Below, piece after piece: positions 20,341 to 29,629 of a stretch of DNA of 46,345 nucleotides. The notes beneath the pieces were generated by a model. The model saw only the letters and a program-made list of their open reading frames with translations, had not been told where the DNA came from and ran no database searches. Numbering within the stretch: the first letter of the stretch is position 1; every line of letters begins with the position of its first letter. Origin of the DNA: Pantoea sp. Brub (GTDB lineage: Bacteria > Pseudomonadota > Gammaproteobacteria > Enterobacterales > Enterobacteriaceae); the NCBI GenBank assembly GCA_016642085.1, contig VOQV01000007.1:1-46345 (forward strand). Direction: 5' to 3'. A program made the position numbers and the translations under genes.

Positions 20341-21335
20341 TTAATATTGTATAAAATTCATTTTAGTTTTATTAATTAAATTTAGTAATAAATAAGTTAT
20401 TAATAATTCTTTATTAATTAAGGTATTGTTTAGAAATGCATTACGATAAAATGTCCATTCGTATATGCTGTTATTTAATTTATTGAAATTAAAATGTTCT
20501 GATATTAATTGTATTAATTTTGTTTGATCTATATTGATTAAATTTGTTTTTATATTTTGTTGCCATTTCATAGCATCTATTAAAAAATAGATTAACCAAT
20601 TAATGCACATAACAGTGTCATTTTCAACAAATATTGGCAATATTTCTAAAATATTGCTTTGAATCGCAATAGGAAATATTTCACATAATTTGTTCCTTAT
20701 TTCCCAATTTTTATTATTAAGTAAATCTAAAGCGACAGGAGGTATACCAGAACTTAAACGTAAAGCAGACAATAAACATTGTTCGTCATTGATAATTTTT
20801 TTTTTAACCATAACAGAGCATTATTTTCATCAGGAGGTAATAAACGCAATATCATACATCTACTACGAAGAGTTGATAATATTGTACCAGAATTATATAA
20901 CGTAAGAAAAAACCAACAATTGATAGGTGGTTCTTCAAGAATTTTTAACAAAGCATTAACTGCATTTACAGTTAATTGAGTAATATTTGGTAACCAAATA
21001 ATTTTGGTATTGTCTTCTTTACCAAATTTATATAATTTTTCTGTAATTATCCTTATTGCGTCTATACCTAAAAAATGATTATTTTGTTGATTTAATTCCA
21101 TTTTATACAAAAAAGGATGTGCATTGTTTTTCATTAACAAACAATCATTACAGATCTTACATGTTTTAAATCCATTTGATTTTTGACACATAAGCCAACA
21201 ACTTAATTGCCAAATTAAAAAATTGTCACCTAAATTTTTATTTGTTTGAATTAATATTACATTATGGTGAAATCCTTTTTGATATTTATCAATAAATTGC
21301 TCATATGGTTTAGTAAGCCAAGGATACCAATTCAT
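20341..21335 (-). CDS. holB: DNA polymerase III delta' subunit, split by a frameshift at an A10 tract
   Basis: HolB is the delta' subunit of the clamp loader. The first frame (21335 to stop at 20754, 193 codons) starts MNWYPWLTKPYEQF and carries the zinc-type cysteines (CKICNDC), NALLKILEEPP and STLRSRC. It leaves register after codon 180. The rest is found in the next frame (internal ATG at 20811, ending 20341), with SALRLSSGIPPVALDLL and NKELLITYLLL, both HolB-like. The break coincides with ten A on the coding strand (20796-20805). One added A, or two removed, joins the frames into 331 residues against 334 in E. coli. Both halves look conserved, so the gene may be rescued by slippage rather than dead. 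A sequencing error is the main alternative. Confidence 0.9.
20796..20805 (-). other. A10 slippery tract within holB
   Basis: On the coding strand TTA is followed by a homopolymer so that codons 177-180 read TTA AAA AAA AAA. The frame upstream is HolB N-terminal and the frame downstream, shifted by one, is HolB C-terminal. Insertion of one A into the transcript restores the frame. Transcriptional slippage at such runs is described in A+T-rich endosymbionts. Confidence 0.7.
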
Positions 21336-21341
21336 AATTAC

Positions 21342-21974
21342 TTAATCCTTTAACCAATGAGTTAAAGATTCTTTAATCTTATCAGTTACATAATTTAATG
21401 ATTGGTTAGCATCAATAAATAAAACATTGTTATTTTCTGTAACTAATTCTAAATATCGATTTCTTATTTTATTAAAAAAATTTAAAGATTCTTTTTCAAA
21501 AATATCTAATTCTTGACGTGAACTTATACGATTTAATCCAATTTTAGGTTCAACATCTAAATATATTGTTAAATCTGGAGAAAAATTACCTAACAATAGA
21601 TTTTTAAGTAAATATATTAAATTTTTATCAAATTCACGACCACCTCCTTGGTATGCTTGAGAAGAAAGATCATGACGATCCCCGATAACCCATTTACCTT
21701 GCACTAATGCAGGTTTAATAACTGTTTCAACTAATTGCACTCGTGCAGCATATATCATAAGTAATTCAACTTTATCTATAATTTTTTCTTCTTTAAGACC
21801 ATATTTAATTAATTGTCTTATTTTTTCTGCTAAAGGTGTACCTCCTGGTTCTCTAGTAAAAATAATATTTTTACTACAAATTCCATATTCATTTAACGTG
21901 TTCATAACTGTATTACATGCAGTTGTTTTACCTGCACCTTCTAAACCTTCAAGAACAATAAACTTACTATTCAT
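21342..21974 (-). CDS. tmk: Thymidylate kinase
   Basis: It phosphorylates dTMP to dTDP for DNA synthesis. I start at the ATG at 21974, giving 210 residues against 213 in E. coli, because [13 protein letters not shown] aligns with the E. coli N terminus. The P-loop is GLEGAGKTT, the DRX motif is in [16 protein letters not shown], and [15 protein letters not shown] is the family dTMP-binding region. The frame stays open upstream to an ATG at 22115, which would add 47 residues with no counterpart in the family. No clear ribosome site is seen at either start. It lies six bases before holB, probably in one transcript. Confidence 0.94.
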   Translation of the reverse strand: MNSKFIVLEGLEGAGKTTACNTVMNTLNEYGICSKNIIFTREPGGTPLAEKIRQLIKYGLKEEKIIDKVELLMIYAARVQLVETVIKPALVQGKWVIGDRHDLSSQAYQGGGREFDKNLIYLLKNLLLGNFSPDLTIYLDVEPKIGLNRISSRQELDIFEKESLNFFNKIRNRYLELVTENNNVLFIDANQSLNYVTDKIKESLTHWLKD

Positions 21975-22377
21975 ATTTTTAATAACAATACATTTTTTAA
22001 TAAAATCAAAATTTGCTAACAATAATTTATTTTTTAATATTCGATATACTAATATTTGCAATATATAATGGCATTTCAACTTTAATAATATAGCTTCTTG
22101 TATTAATTTTATCATTAATATCTTAATAAACTATATTAGTTTAATTGTAACATATTTTGATGACTAAATTATTAAATAATTATTTAATTAATAGTATTCA
22201 TTACATTTTTATATATATTTAAAATATTTTTTATTGTATATTATCATTATTAATATATTTTAACAGTTTTATTATATTCAATTTATACTTATAAAAATTT
22301 ATTATATAATCAACTAATATATTCCATCAATGCAAATATCTGAATCAGACGGTTGCAGTAAACCGTCTGAAAATATT
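21975..22377. other. 403-bp spacer between acpP and tmk (site of fabF, pabC and mltG loss)
   Basis: E. coli carries fabF, pabC and mltG between acpP and tmk. None is recognisable here. The stretch contains the acpP terminator hairpin (22345-22370), otherwise A+T-rich DNA, and an open frame continuous with tmk (21975-22115) of basic, hydrophobic, low-complexity character. The tmk promoter or a readthrough transcript would have to lie here. Confidence 0.6.
22345..22370 (-). terminator. Strong hairpin terminator after acpP
   Basis: TCAGACGGTT (22345-22354) pairs perfectly with AACCGTCTGA (22361-22370) around a 6-nt loop. It lies eight bases after the acpP stop on the minus strand. The 10-bp stem with four G+C pairs is striking in this A+T-rich DNA. 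The following T tract is weak, so it may also protect the 3' end of the acpP mRNA. Confidence 0.75.
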
Positions 22378-22620
22378 TTAAATATTTTTTTTATGGCTGG
22401 TTATGTAATCAATTGCTGCTTGTACAGTAGTGATTTTTTCAGCCTCTTCATCTGGAATTTCAGTATTAAATTCTTCTTCTAAAGCCATTACTAACTCAAC
22501 GGTATCAAGAGAATCAGCACCTAGGTCATCTACAAAAGATGCAGCATTAATTACTTCTTCTTCTTTTACACCTAGCTGTTCACTAATGATTTTCTTAATT
22601 CGTTGTTCAATATCACTCAT
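22378..22620 (-). CDS. acpP: Acyl carrier protein
   Basis: It carries growing acyl chains on a 4'-phosphopantetheine arm. It has 80 residues against 78 in E. coli. The attachment site is Ser37 (Ser36 without Met) in [18 protein letters not shown]. The acidic helices and the [18 protein letters not shown] stretch are nearly identical to E. coli, making it the most conserved protein in the window. AGGACA precedes the start. It follows fabG by 126 bp and ends in a strong hairpin, so it is probably transcribed both with the fab genes and alone. Confidence 0.98.
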   Translation of the reverse strand: MSDIEQRIKKIISEQLGVKEEEVINAASFVDDLGADSLDTVELVMALEEEFNTEIPDEEAEKITTVQAAIDYITSHKKNI

Positions 22621-22746
22621 ACTATTTAGTGTCCTGTTAAAATTCGATTATACTATGTTTTTTATAGCATATAAAATATTTAATAAAATTCTAAATGATT
22701 AAGAACTGTAATTATTAACATAAATAATAAATATTATTTTTTAAAA

Positions 22747-23481
22747 TTAAATCATATAAAGACCACCATTGACATTAATTGTCTCACCTGTTATATAAGA
22801 TGCTTGTTCGGAAATTAAAAATAAAACTGTGTTAGCTATTTCTTCTACTTTTCCTAAACGACCTAAAGGTATTTTGGCTAAAATGTTAGAACACTGTTTT
22901 GCACTTAATTTTTTTATCATATCTGTTTTAATAAAACCAGGTGCTACAACATTAACAGTAATACCACGTGAAGCTATTTCACGAGCTAATGATTTGCTAA
23001 AACCAACTAAACCAGCTTTGGTTGATGCATAATTTATTTGACCGCTATTACCCATAGTGCCTACAACAGATCCTAAATTAATAATGCGTCCCATGCGTTT
23101 TTTTAACATAGAAGGTATTACTGCTTTAGTAATACGAAATATACCAGTAAGATTAGTATTTAAAACATCTTGCCATTCTTCTTCTTTCATACGCATTAAA
23201 AGATTATCACATGTTATGCCTGCATTATTAATTAAAATATCTATTGAACCAAATTTATAATTTATTGTATCTACAACTTGTTTAATTGATTCTGTATCAT
23301 TTATATTTAACAATAGTCCCTTACCTTTATTTTGTAAATAAGAGTCAATAATACAAATACCATTTTGACTTGTTGCTGTTCCAATAACATTTATATTATG
23401 CTTTATTAAAGTTTCTGCAATAGCACGTCCAATACCTCTGCTTGCTCCTGTTACTAAAGCAATTTTATTTTTAAATATCAT
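22747..23481 (-). CDS. fabG: 3-oxoacyl-ACP reductase FabG
   Basis: It performs the NADPH-dependent reduction of 3-oxoacyl-ACP in each round of fatty-acid elongation. It has 244 residues, the same as E. coli. The Rossmann glycine motif is TGASRGIGRAIA. The catalytic Ser-Tyr-Lys triad is visible in NLGSVVGTMG and in YASTKAG. VVAPGFIKTDM and TGETINVNGGLYMI complete the short-chain dehydrogenase pattern. It begins two bases after the fabD stop, so the two are almost certainly co-transcribed. Confidence 0.97.
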   Translation of the reverse strand: MIFKNKIALVTGASRGIGRAIAETLIKHNINVIGTATSQNGICIIDSYLQNKGKGLLLNINDTESIKQVVDTINYKFGSIDILINNAGITCDNLLMRMKEEEWQDVLNTNLTGIFRITKAVIPSMLKKRMGRIINLGSVVGTMGNSGQINYASTKAGLVGFSKSLAREIASRGITVNVVAPGFIKTDMIKKLSAKQCSNILAKIPLGRLGKVEEIANTVLFLISEQASYITGETINVNGGLYMI

Positions 23482-23483
23482 AA

Positions 23484-24425
23484 TTATAATACATCCATTG
23501 TTTTTAAAGCTATAAAAAAAGAATTAATATTATTTACAGCCAATGATTTTATATTATTCGACATAGATTTCATTAAACCAGTTAATATTTTGTTCGGACC
23601 TATTTCTATAAACTGATTTATATTTATTTTTAACATTTTTTCAATAATTTCTTGCCAACGCACAGTATTATACAATTGACGAACCAAAGCATCGCGAATG
23701 ATATTTGGATCAAATTCTATTTTTACATCTACATTATTAATAATTGGTATATAAGGTTTTGTCATATGCATATTTTTTAAAAGTGTTGCTAATTTTTCTG
23801 CCGCAGGTTTCATTATTATACAGTGTGAAGGTACACTAATTGGTAAATATACAATATGCTTTGCACCTGCAATTTTACAAACGTTTGCTACACGTTTAAC
23901 AGCTTCAATATTGCCAGCAATTACTGTTTGTTTACGTGAATTGAAACTAGCTGGAGCAACAATTTGATTGCGTCCATTTTCTTTACAAATTTGTTGAACT
24001 AATGCGTTATCTAATCCTATAATTGCTTGCATAGCATAATTTTCTTTTTTAACTATGTCTTGCATTAATTTACCACGTAATTCAACTAATTTAACAGCAT
24101 CAGCAAACTGTAACACACCTCCACATACCAAAGCTGAGTATTCACCTAAACTATGTCCAGCCATTAATATAGGATTTTTAATTCCATATTGTTTTAATAA
24201 ACGATAAATAGCAATAGAAGAAACTAAAACAGCTGGTTGAGTTTTACAAGTTTGATTTAATTTATCAGATGGACCATTCAGCAAGAGATTTAATAAATTA
24301 TAGCCTAAAATATCTGATGCTTCTTGGAAAGAAGCCATAACTATTGGGTAATCTTGTGCTAAGTCTTTTAACATACCAACATATTGTGAACCTTGACCTG
24401 GAAAAATAAAAGCTGTTTTATACAA
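23484..24425 (-). CDS. fabD: Malonyl-CoA:ACP transacylase FabD
   Basis: It transfers malonyl groups from CoA to acyl carrier protein. It has 313 residues against 309 in E. coli. The nucleophile Ser92 is in AGHSLGEYSAL, and the partner His is in SVPSHCIIMKPA. FPGQGSQYVGM at the N terminus is the family hallmark. It lies 22 bases after fabH and two bases before fabG, keeping the E. coli fabHDG-acpP order. Confidence 0.97.
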   Translation of the reverse strand: MYKTAFIFPGQGSQYVGMLKDLAQDYPIVMASFQEASDILGYNLLNLLLNGPSDKLNQTCKTQPAVLVSSIAIYRLLKQYGIKNPILMAGHSLGEYSALVCGGVLQFADAVKLVELRGKLMQDIVKKENYAMQAIIGLDNALVQQICKENGRNQIVAPASFNSRKQTVIAGNIEAVKRVANVCKIAGAKHIVYLPISVPSHCIIMKPAAEKLATLLKNMHMTKPYIPIINNVDVKIEFDPNIIRDALVRQLYNTVRWQEIIEKMLKININQFIEIGPNKILTGLMKSMSNNIKSLAVNNINSFFIALKTMDVL

Positions 24426-24447
24426 AACTAATTCCTATGTTAATTAT

Positions 24448-25401
24448 TTAAAAACAAATTAATGCTGAACCCCAAGTAAACCCTCCTCCGAATGCTTCTA
24501 ACAAAATAATTTGTCCTGATTTAATCCGTCCATCTCTAACCATTTCATCTAAAGCACTTGGTATTGAAGCTGCAGAAGTATTACCATGACGATCAAGTGT
24601 AATCACTATCTTATTCATATTTATACCTAATTTCTTTGCTGTTGCATTAATAATCCTCAAATTAGCTTGATGTGGTATTAACCAATCTATCATATCACAA
24701 TTTAGGTTGTTAGCTTTTAATGTTTCATCTACAATATTTACTAATTCTTGTACTGCAATTTTAAATACTTCATTTCCGACCATAGTAAGATAAGATGATT
24801 TCTTTGAGTTTATTCGATAATGATATGGTAAAGTTAATAATTGTGCATAACGTCCATCAGAATGTAAATGGGTTGAAATAATACCGGCTTTTTGACTTTT
24901 ACCTAAAACAACAGCTCCAGCACCATCACCAAATAATATCATGGTATTACGATCTTTTAAATTTAGAGTACGTGTTAAAATATCAGAACCAATTACTAAA
25001 GCATATTTCATGATGCCATATTTAATATATTGATCAGCAACACTTAATGCATAAATAAAACCAGCGCAAGCTGCTGCTAGATCAAATGCTGTACAATCTT
25101 TAATTTTTAACATTTTTTGAATCATACAAGCAGAACTAGGAAAAGCATGACTAGAAGAAGTTGTTGCTATTATAATTAACTCTATATCATTAGCTTGTAT
25201 ATTAGCCATTTTTAATGCATTTTGAGCAGCATTATATCCCATAGTTGCAACGGTTTCATTATGTGCAGCAATTCTACGTTCACGTATACCAGTACGTGTA
25301 ATAATCCATTCATCTGAAGTTTTTACCATTTTTTCTAAATCAGCATTTGTACGAATTTGGCTAGGTAAATAACTACCCGTACCGATAATTTTGGTAAACA
25401 T
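24448..25401 (-). CDS. fabH: 3-oxoacyl-ACP synthase III FabH
   Basis: It starts fatty-acid synthesis by condensing acetyl-CoA with malonyl-ACP. It has 317 residues, the same as E. coli. The catalytic triad is complete: Cys112 in [11 protein letters not shown], His in IPHQANLRI and Asn in [25 protein letters not shown] matches the E. coli N terminus. AGGAG lies at 25416-25420, 14 bases before the ATG; this spacing is long, and an out-of-frame ATG lies between. plsX, which precedes fabH in E. coli, is missing. No elongating condensing enzyme (FabF or FabB) is present in this window. Confidence 0.97.
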   Translation of the reverse strand: MFTKIIGTGSYLPSQIRTNADLEKMVKTSDEWIITRTGIRERRIAAHNETVATMGYNAAQNALKMANIQANDIELIIIATTSSSHAFPSSACMIQKMLKIKDCTAFDLAAACAGFIYALSVADQYIKYGIMKYALVIGSDILTRTLNLKDRNTMILFGDGAGAVVLGKSQKAGIISTHLHSDGRYAQLLTLPYHYRINSKKSSYLTMVGNEVFKIAVQELVNIVDETLKANNLNCDMIDWLIPHQANLRIINATAKKLGINMNKIVITLDRHGNTSAASIPSALDEMVRDGRIKSGQIILLEAFGGGFTWGSALICF

Positions 25402-25782
25402 CGATGCTTCATTAACTCCTAGCTAATTAATTATAAAATATAGAATGTTTATTTTTTTAAATTTTAACTAAATAATTTCTATATTTAGAATATACATACC
25501 TAATAAATTTAGATACTATTAAACAATTCCATTGTTAAAATATAATACATATGTAATGTATATAAATTTTAAATTTAATTTATTTAAATATATTTATATA
25601 AATAAATACTTATTTATTTTTTATAATGTTAACATCAGAATAAATAAATGACAGAAATATTTGTAATTAAGATCTGATTGATAATAAGATTTTGTACAAC
25701 AAACTTACATTAAATACAATTAATATTAATACATGAGTGATTTATAAATAAATTTTTATTTATTTTTATAATCAGATTATTT
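25402..25782. other. 381-bp spacer where plsX is expected
   Basis: Between rpmF and fabH, E. coli has plsX of about 1 kb. Here the stretch has stops in all frames and no recognisable PlsX residues. It contains A+T-only inverted repeats, for example ATAAATAAA with TTTATTTAT near 25745-25765 just after rpmF, which might terminate rpmF transcripts. It probably also holds a promoter for fabH. Confidence 0.5.
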
Positions 25783-25953
25783 TTATTTAGTAATAAATTT
25801 TATACCACGGTAATAACCATCTGTAGTTAGATGATGACGAAGATGAATTTCGCCAGATATTTTGTCTGTGGATATAGTTCTATTCGGTAAAAAATCATGT
25901 GAACGTCGCATACCTCTTTTAGAACGAGTAGGTTTATTTTGTTGTACAGCCAT
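25783..25953 (-). CDS. rpmF: 50S ribosomal protein L32
   Basis: This is a short gene of 56 residues against 57 in E. coli. Reading the minus strand from the ATG at 25953 gives [20 protein letters not shown], identical to E. coli for the first 20 residues, then a variable centre, and [20 protein letters not shown] at the end. L32 is a basic protein of the large ribosomal subunit. The start is fixed by the conserved N terminus. In E. coli, yceD lies directly upstream; here that gene is missing and rluC is the next gene after 245 bp. Confidence 0.97.
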   Translation of the reverse strand: MAVQQNKPTRSKRGMRRSHDFLPNRTISTDKISGEIHLRHHLTTDGYYRGIKFITK

Positions 25954-26198
25954 AATTATTTTTTCCTATTTATTAATTTAAAAAAATATTTAAATATATT
26001 AAAGTTATTAAAATTAAAATAATGTATTACTTTAATCAAATATATATTATTGTATAATAATTGTGTTTGATTAATATCAATTCATATTTATTATTAATAA
26101 ATTAATGCCATTATACATGATTTATAAAAAAATATAAAATATAAATAGTTATTTGCTAATCCATTAAATTATGGGTATATATTATTTAATATATTATT

Positions 26199-27161
26199 TT
26201 ACTTTGCAACATTGTTTTGCCTTAGTTTAAATAAACAAGATTGCAATTTTTGATCTAAAGACGCGTTGAAATTAACCAATTTTTTAGTTTTTGGATGAAG
26301 AAAATTAATATGACATGCATGTAAAAATAATCTATTTAATCCAGTATGTAACATTTCTTGATCTAAAGTTGTATTTCCATAACGTTTATCAAATGTAATG
26401 GGATAACCTAAATGTGAAGTATGAACTCGAATTTGATGTGTATATCCAGTTATCAGTTTAGCTGATATTAAGGTTAATTTTTCAAATCGTTCTTGTATTT
26501 TAAAATGTGTTTCAGAAAGTTTACCTTTAATATTAATAGAAATAATATATTTACCAAATTTTGAACTTGTTTTTAATAAAGGTACTTGTATTTTTTGTAA
26601 AGAAGAAGGCCAATATCCATGCACTAATGTTAAATATTGTTTTTGTATCAATTTATTTCTTAATTGTTCATGTAAAAAACGTAATACAGATCTTTTTTTA
26701 GCAATAAGTAAAATACCTGAAGTATCACGATCTAGACGATGTACTAATTCTAAAAAGTATGCATTAGGACGTGAAGCTCTTAAGCTGTCGATTAAGTTGA
26801 CAGTTAATTTGCTACCACCATGTACTGCAATTCCTGATGGTTTATTCATAACTATTAAATAATCATCTTCATAAACGATATTTTTATTTAAAAAATTAAA
26901 ATTTATTAATTTTGTAGATGAATTGTTTTGATTTTTTTCATTGCAATAAATAGGAGGAATACGTACTATATCTCCTATTTGTAATTTATATGCAGGTACA
27001 ACCTTTTTTTTATTTATTAATATTTTACCTTTACGTAACATACGATAAATCATACTCTTAGGTACAGTTTTAAATTTAAAAAATAAAAAATTATCAACTC
27101 GTTGATCTACATTTTGAATTGTTATAATAACAACCTGCACATTGAAATACTTTCTTTCCAT
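26199..27161 (-). CDS. rluC: 23S rRNA pseudouridine(955/2504/2580) synthase RluC
   Basis: It isomerises three uridines of 23S rRNA to pseudouridine. It has 320 residues against 319 in E. coli. An N-terminal S4-like RNA-binding domain covers about residues 18-75 (QRVDNFLFFKF, YRMLRKGKILINKKKV). The RluA-family catalytic motif HRLDRDTSG holds the active Asp. VMNKPSGIAVHGGS and TGYTHQIRVHTSHLGYPI are further family blocks. It is divergent from rne, as in E. coli, across 479 bp. Confidence 0.96.
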   Translation of the reverse strand: MERKYFNVQVVIITIQNVDQRVDNFLFFKFKTVPKSMIYRMLRKGKILINKKKVVPAYKLQIGDIVRIPPIYCNEKNQNNSSTKLINFNFLNKNIVYEDDYLIVMNKPSGIAVHGGSKLTVNLIDSLRASRPNAYFLELVHRLDRDTSGILLIAKKRSVLRFLHEQLRNKLIQKQYLTLVHGYWPSSLQKIQVPLLKTSSKFGKYIISINIKGKLSETHFKIQERFEKLTLISAKLITGYTHQIRVHTSHLGYPITFDKRYGNTTLDQEMLHTGLNRLFLHACHINFLHPKTKKLVNFNASLDQKLQSCLFKLRQNNVAK

Positions 27162-27640
27162 AAAATATGTATCTAAAATAGATGATATTATTTATACTTA
27201 TTTTTTGATTTATTTACTAATATTATACTAATAAATTTTTTATGATATTTTTATGTTATTTATGACAGTTAATAATAATATGAATAAAGCATATTGATTT
27301 ATATAAAGTATTTTTAATCAAATAATAAATTTAATTGTAATCTATACATTTTTAAAGTTAAAAATCTTAATAATGTATTTTATAATGCTTTAAAACAAAA
27401 TATTCAACAGTTTTAAACTATAATCTAATTAACATTTAAATATCATATTTGCATAATATTTTTTTAATGATATAAATTCACATTTTAGTTAAATATTTAA
27501 TTAAATTCAATCAAATAGATGAATATATGTAATTAATTTAATTAACAACAGTTTTATATCTAATTACATTTGGGTTATTGTTTAATACTCGTTGAAATTG
27601 TTTATTTCCATTACTTATAAAAATAACGAGCAATTTAAAA
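27162..27640. other. 479-bp divergent spacer with the long rne leader
   Basis: No protein gene is seen. E. coli rne has a long, structured 5' UTR through which RNase E represses its own synthesis, and the length here leaves room for such a leader. The last 75 bp before rne are visibly less A+T-rich than the rest and contain a hairpin (27588-27630). Upstream of that I see only A+T-rich DNA that must include the rluC and rne promoters. Confidence 0.5.
27588..27630 (+). promoter_or_regulatory. Hairpin covering the rne ribosome-binding site
   Basis: CTCGTT (27588-27593) pairs with AACGAG (27625-27630). Inside it TTTAT can pair with ATAAA around an 11-nt loop. The right arm contains the only Shine-Dalgarno-like GAG (27628-27630), ten bases before the ATG, so folding would hide the ribosome site. 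This fits a translational or autoregulatory element, but the function is inferred. Confidence 0.35.
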
Positions 27641-29332
27641 ATGAAAAGAATGTTAATTAACGCGACTCATCAAGAAGAATTACGTATTGCTTTAGTTGAT
27701 GGTAAACGTCTTTATGACTTAAATATAGAAAATTCTAAATATGAACAAAAAAAAGCTAATATTTATAAAGGTAAAATTACTCGTATTGAACCTAGTCTAG
27801 AAGCTGTTTTTGTAGACTATGGATTTGAACGCCAAGGTTTCCTTCCTATAAAAGAAATTTCTAGAACATATTTTGCAGTTAATTGTCATTCATACAATTG
27901 TTTTAATATAAAAAATTTATTGCATGAAGGACAAGAATTAATTGTTCAAATTAACAAAGAAGAACGTGGTAATAAAGGCGCTGCACTTACAACATTCATT
28001 ACATTAGCAGGTAGTTATTTAATATTAATGCCAAATAATTCAAATATTGGAGGTATATCGAAACGTATAAAAGGCAATGATCGTATAGAATTAAAAGAAT
28101 TATTATCATTATTAGATTTTCCTAAAGATATGGGAATAATTATTCGAACAGCTAGTTTAGGAAAATCTATAAAATCATTAAAATGGGATTTAAGTTCTCT
28201 TTTAAAACATTGGAATGCAATTAAATATATTGCAAAAAATAATTCAGCTCCATTTTTAATTTATCAAGAAAGTAACGTAATAGTACGTACATTTAGAGAT
28301 TATCTAAGAGAAGATATTGAAGAAATTTTAATAGATAACATAAACACTTTAGAATTAGCACATAAATATATTTCTGAAATTGGTCGACCTGATTTTATAA
28401 ATAAAATTAGATTATATTCTGGTGAAATACCATTGTTTAATTACTATCAGATTGCATCTCAAATTAAATCAGCTTTCCAACGTGAAGTTCATCTTCCTTC
28501 TGGAGGTTCTATTATAATTGATAGTACTGAAGCTTTAACTGCAATTGATATTAATTCTGCACGTGCTACGCATGGTATTGATATTGAAGAAACTGCTCTT
28601 AATACTAATCTTGAAGCAGTAGAAGAAATTGCTAGACAACTACGTTTAAGAGATTTAGGTGGTTTAATTGTTATAGATTTTATTGATATGACATTATTAA
28701 GTAATCAACGTGAAGTGGAAAATCATTTAAAAGAAGAATTATACCAAGATAGAGCTAAAATTCAAATTAGTCAAATTTCTAGATTTGGATTATTAGAAAT
28801 GTCAAGACAACGTATTAATATATCTTTAGGTAAATCTAACAATCATATTTGTTCAAAATGTCACGGCACAGGCATTATAAAAAATCAAGAATTATTATCT
28901 TATTCTATTTTAAGTTTAATTAAAGAAAAAGTTATAAAATACAATATAAAAGAAATTCATGTAGTTCAAGAATATCCAATTAATATATACAATAATACTA
29001 TTATTACTAATGAATATATAAAAATTTATAATTATTTTATTTTAAACGTTCTTAATAATAAAATATATAAAAATATTGATTATCAATTTTTGCAACTAAA
29101 TGATGTGATGATAAATAAATTAATTAAAAAATATAATATTACATATAACTATAATAATGCATTATTATCTAGTATAAAAATACTATTTAAGTATTATAAA
29201 TTTTTTTGGCTTATTATTAAGATTAATTTTTTTAAAAAATTATTTATACATTTACAATATAAAATATTTTCTTATATTTTAAAAAAAATAAAATTGCAAA
29301 AAATATTTTTTATAGAATTAAGTATTGTATAA
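27641..29332 (+). CDS. rne: Ribonuclease E, catalytic half only
   Basis: It is the endoribonuclease for mRNA decay and for processing tRNA and rRNA. It has 563 residues against 1061 in E. coli. The first 410 residues keep E. coli numbering exactly: the S1 domain near 36-120, the 5'-monophosphate sensor Arg169/Thr170, catalytic Asp303 (TAIDINSA) and Asp346 (VIDFIDM), and the Zn-link Cys404/Cys407 (CSKC). The small domain follows to about 500. The scaffold that binds RhlB, enolase and PNPase is absent. Residues 507-563 are a Lys/Phe/Ile-rich tail beginning [11 protein letters not shown], which resembles the membrane-binding segment A of E. coli (inference). The start [10 protein letters not shown] matches the family. 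Confidence 0.96.
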   Translation: MKRMLINATHQEELRIALVDGKRLYDLNIENSKYEQKKANIYKGKITRIEPSLEAVFVDYGFERQGFLPIKEISRTYFAVNCHSYNCFNIKNLLHEGQELIVQINKEERGNKGAALTTFITLAGSYLILMPNNSNIGGISKRIKGNDRIELKELLSLLDFPKDMGIIIRTASLGKSIKSLKWDLSSLLKHWNAIKYIAKNNSAPFLIYQESNVIVRTFRDYLREDIEEILIDNINTLELAHKYISEIGRPDFINKIRLYSGEIPLFNYYQIASQIKSAFQREVHLPSGGSIIIDSTEALTAIDINSARATHGIDIEETALNTNLEAVEEIARQLRLRDLGGLIVIDFIDMTLLSNQREVENHLKEELYQDRAKIQISQISRFGLLEMSRQRINISLGKSNNHICSKCHGTGIIKNQELLSYSILSLIKEKVIKYNIKEIHVVQEYPINIYNNTIITNEYIKIYNYFILNVLNNKIYKNIDYQFLQLNDVMINKLIKKYNITYNYNNALLSSIKILFKYYKFFWLIIKINFFKKLFIHLQYKIFSYILKKIKLQKIFFIELSIV

Positions 29333-29375
29333 ATACACTATATACAAATGCAATATTGCAAATATGTAAATCATA

Positions 29376-29408
29376 TTGAGTAATAACATAATTATTTTTA
29401 TTACTCAA
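29376..29408 (+). terminator. Hairpin downstream of rne
   Basis: TTGAGTAATAA (29376-29386) pairs perfectly with TTATTACTCAA (29398-29408) around an 11-nt loop, 43 bases after the rne stop. There is no T tract, so it may act as a weak terminator or a 3'-end stabiliser shared with the convergent murJ. A 12-bp palindrome (TGCAATATTGCA) lies just upstream. Confidence 0.45.
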
Positions 29409-29629
29409 CATCTATTGATAATTTAATCATTTAAATAAAAAATATAGTTTTGCAATAAAAATATTTATACACACAATACATATCCTATGAATAATAGATA
29501 CTTATTTTTAAATAAATGATTAAATTATATTAATTATTTATTCAATTAATAAACTTTGTCAGTAATTAATAAATAACTTTGATATTTAAGAAAATTATAA
29601 ATCTTTGTATTAAAGATATTAATTTATAA

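Noticed and set aside
22361-22371. ACCGTCTGAA in the acpP hairpin resembles the neisserial DNA uptake sequence GCCGTCTGAA
   Set aside because: One mismatch, apparently a single occurrence, and the genome is clearly enterobacterial; it is explained by a terminator stem.
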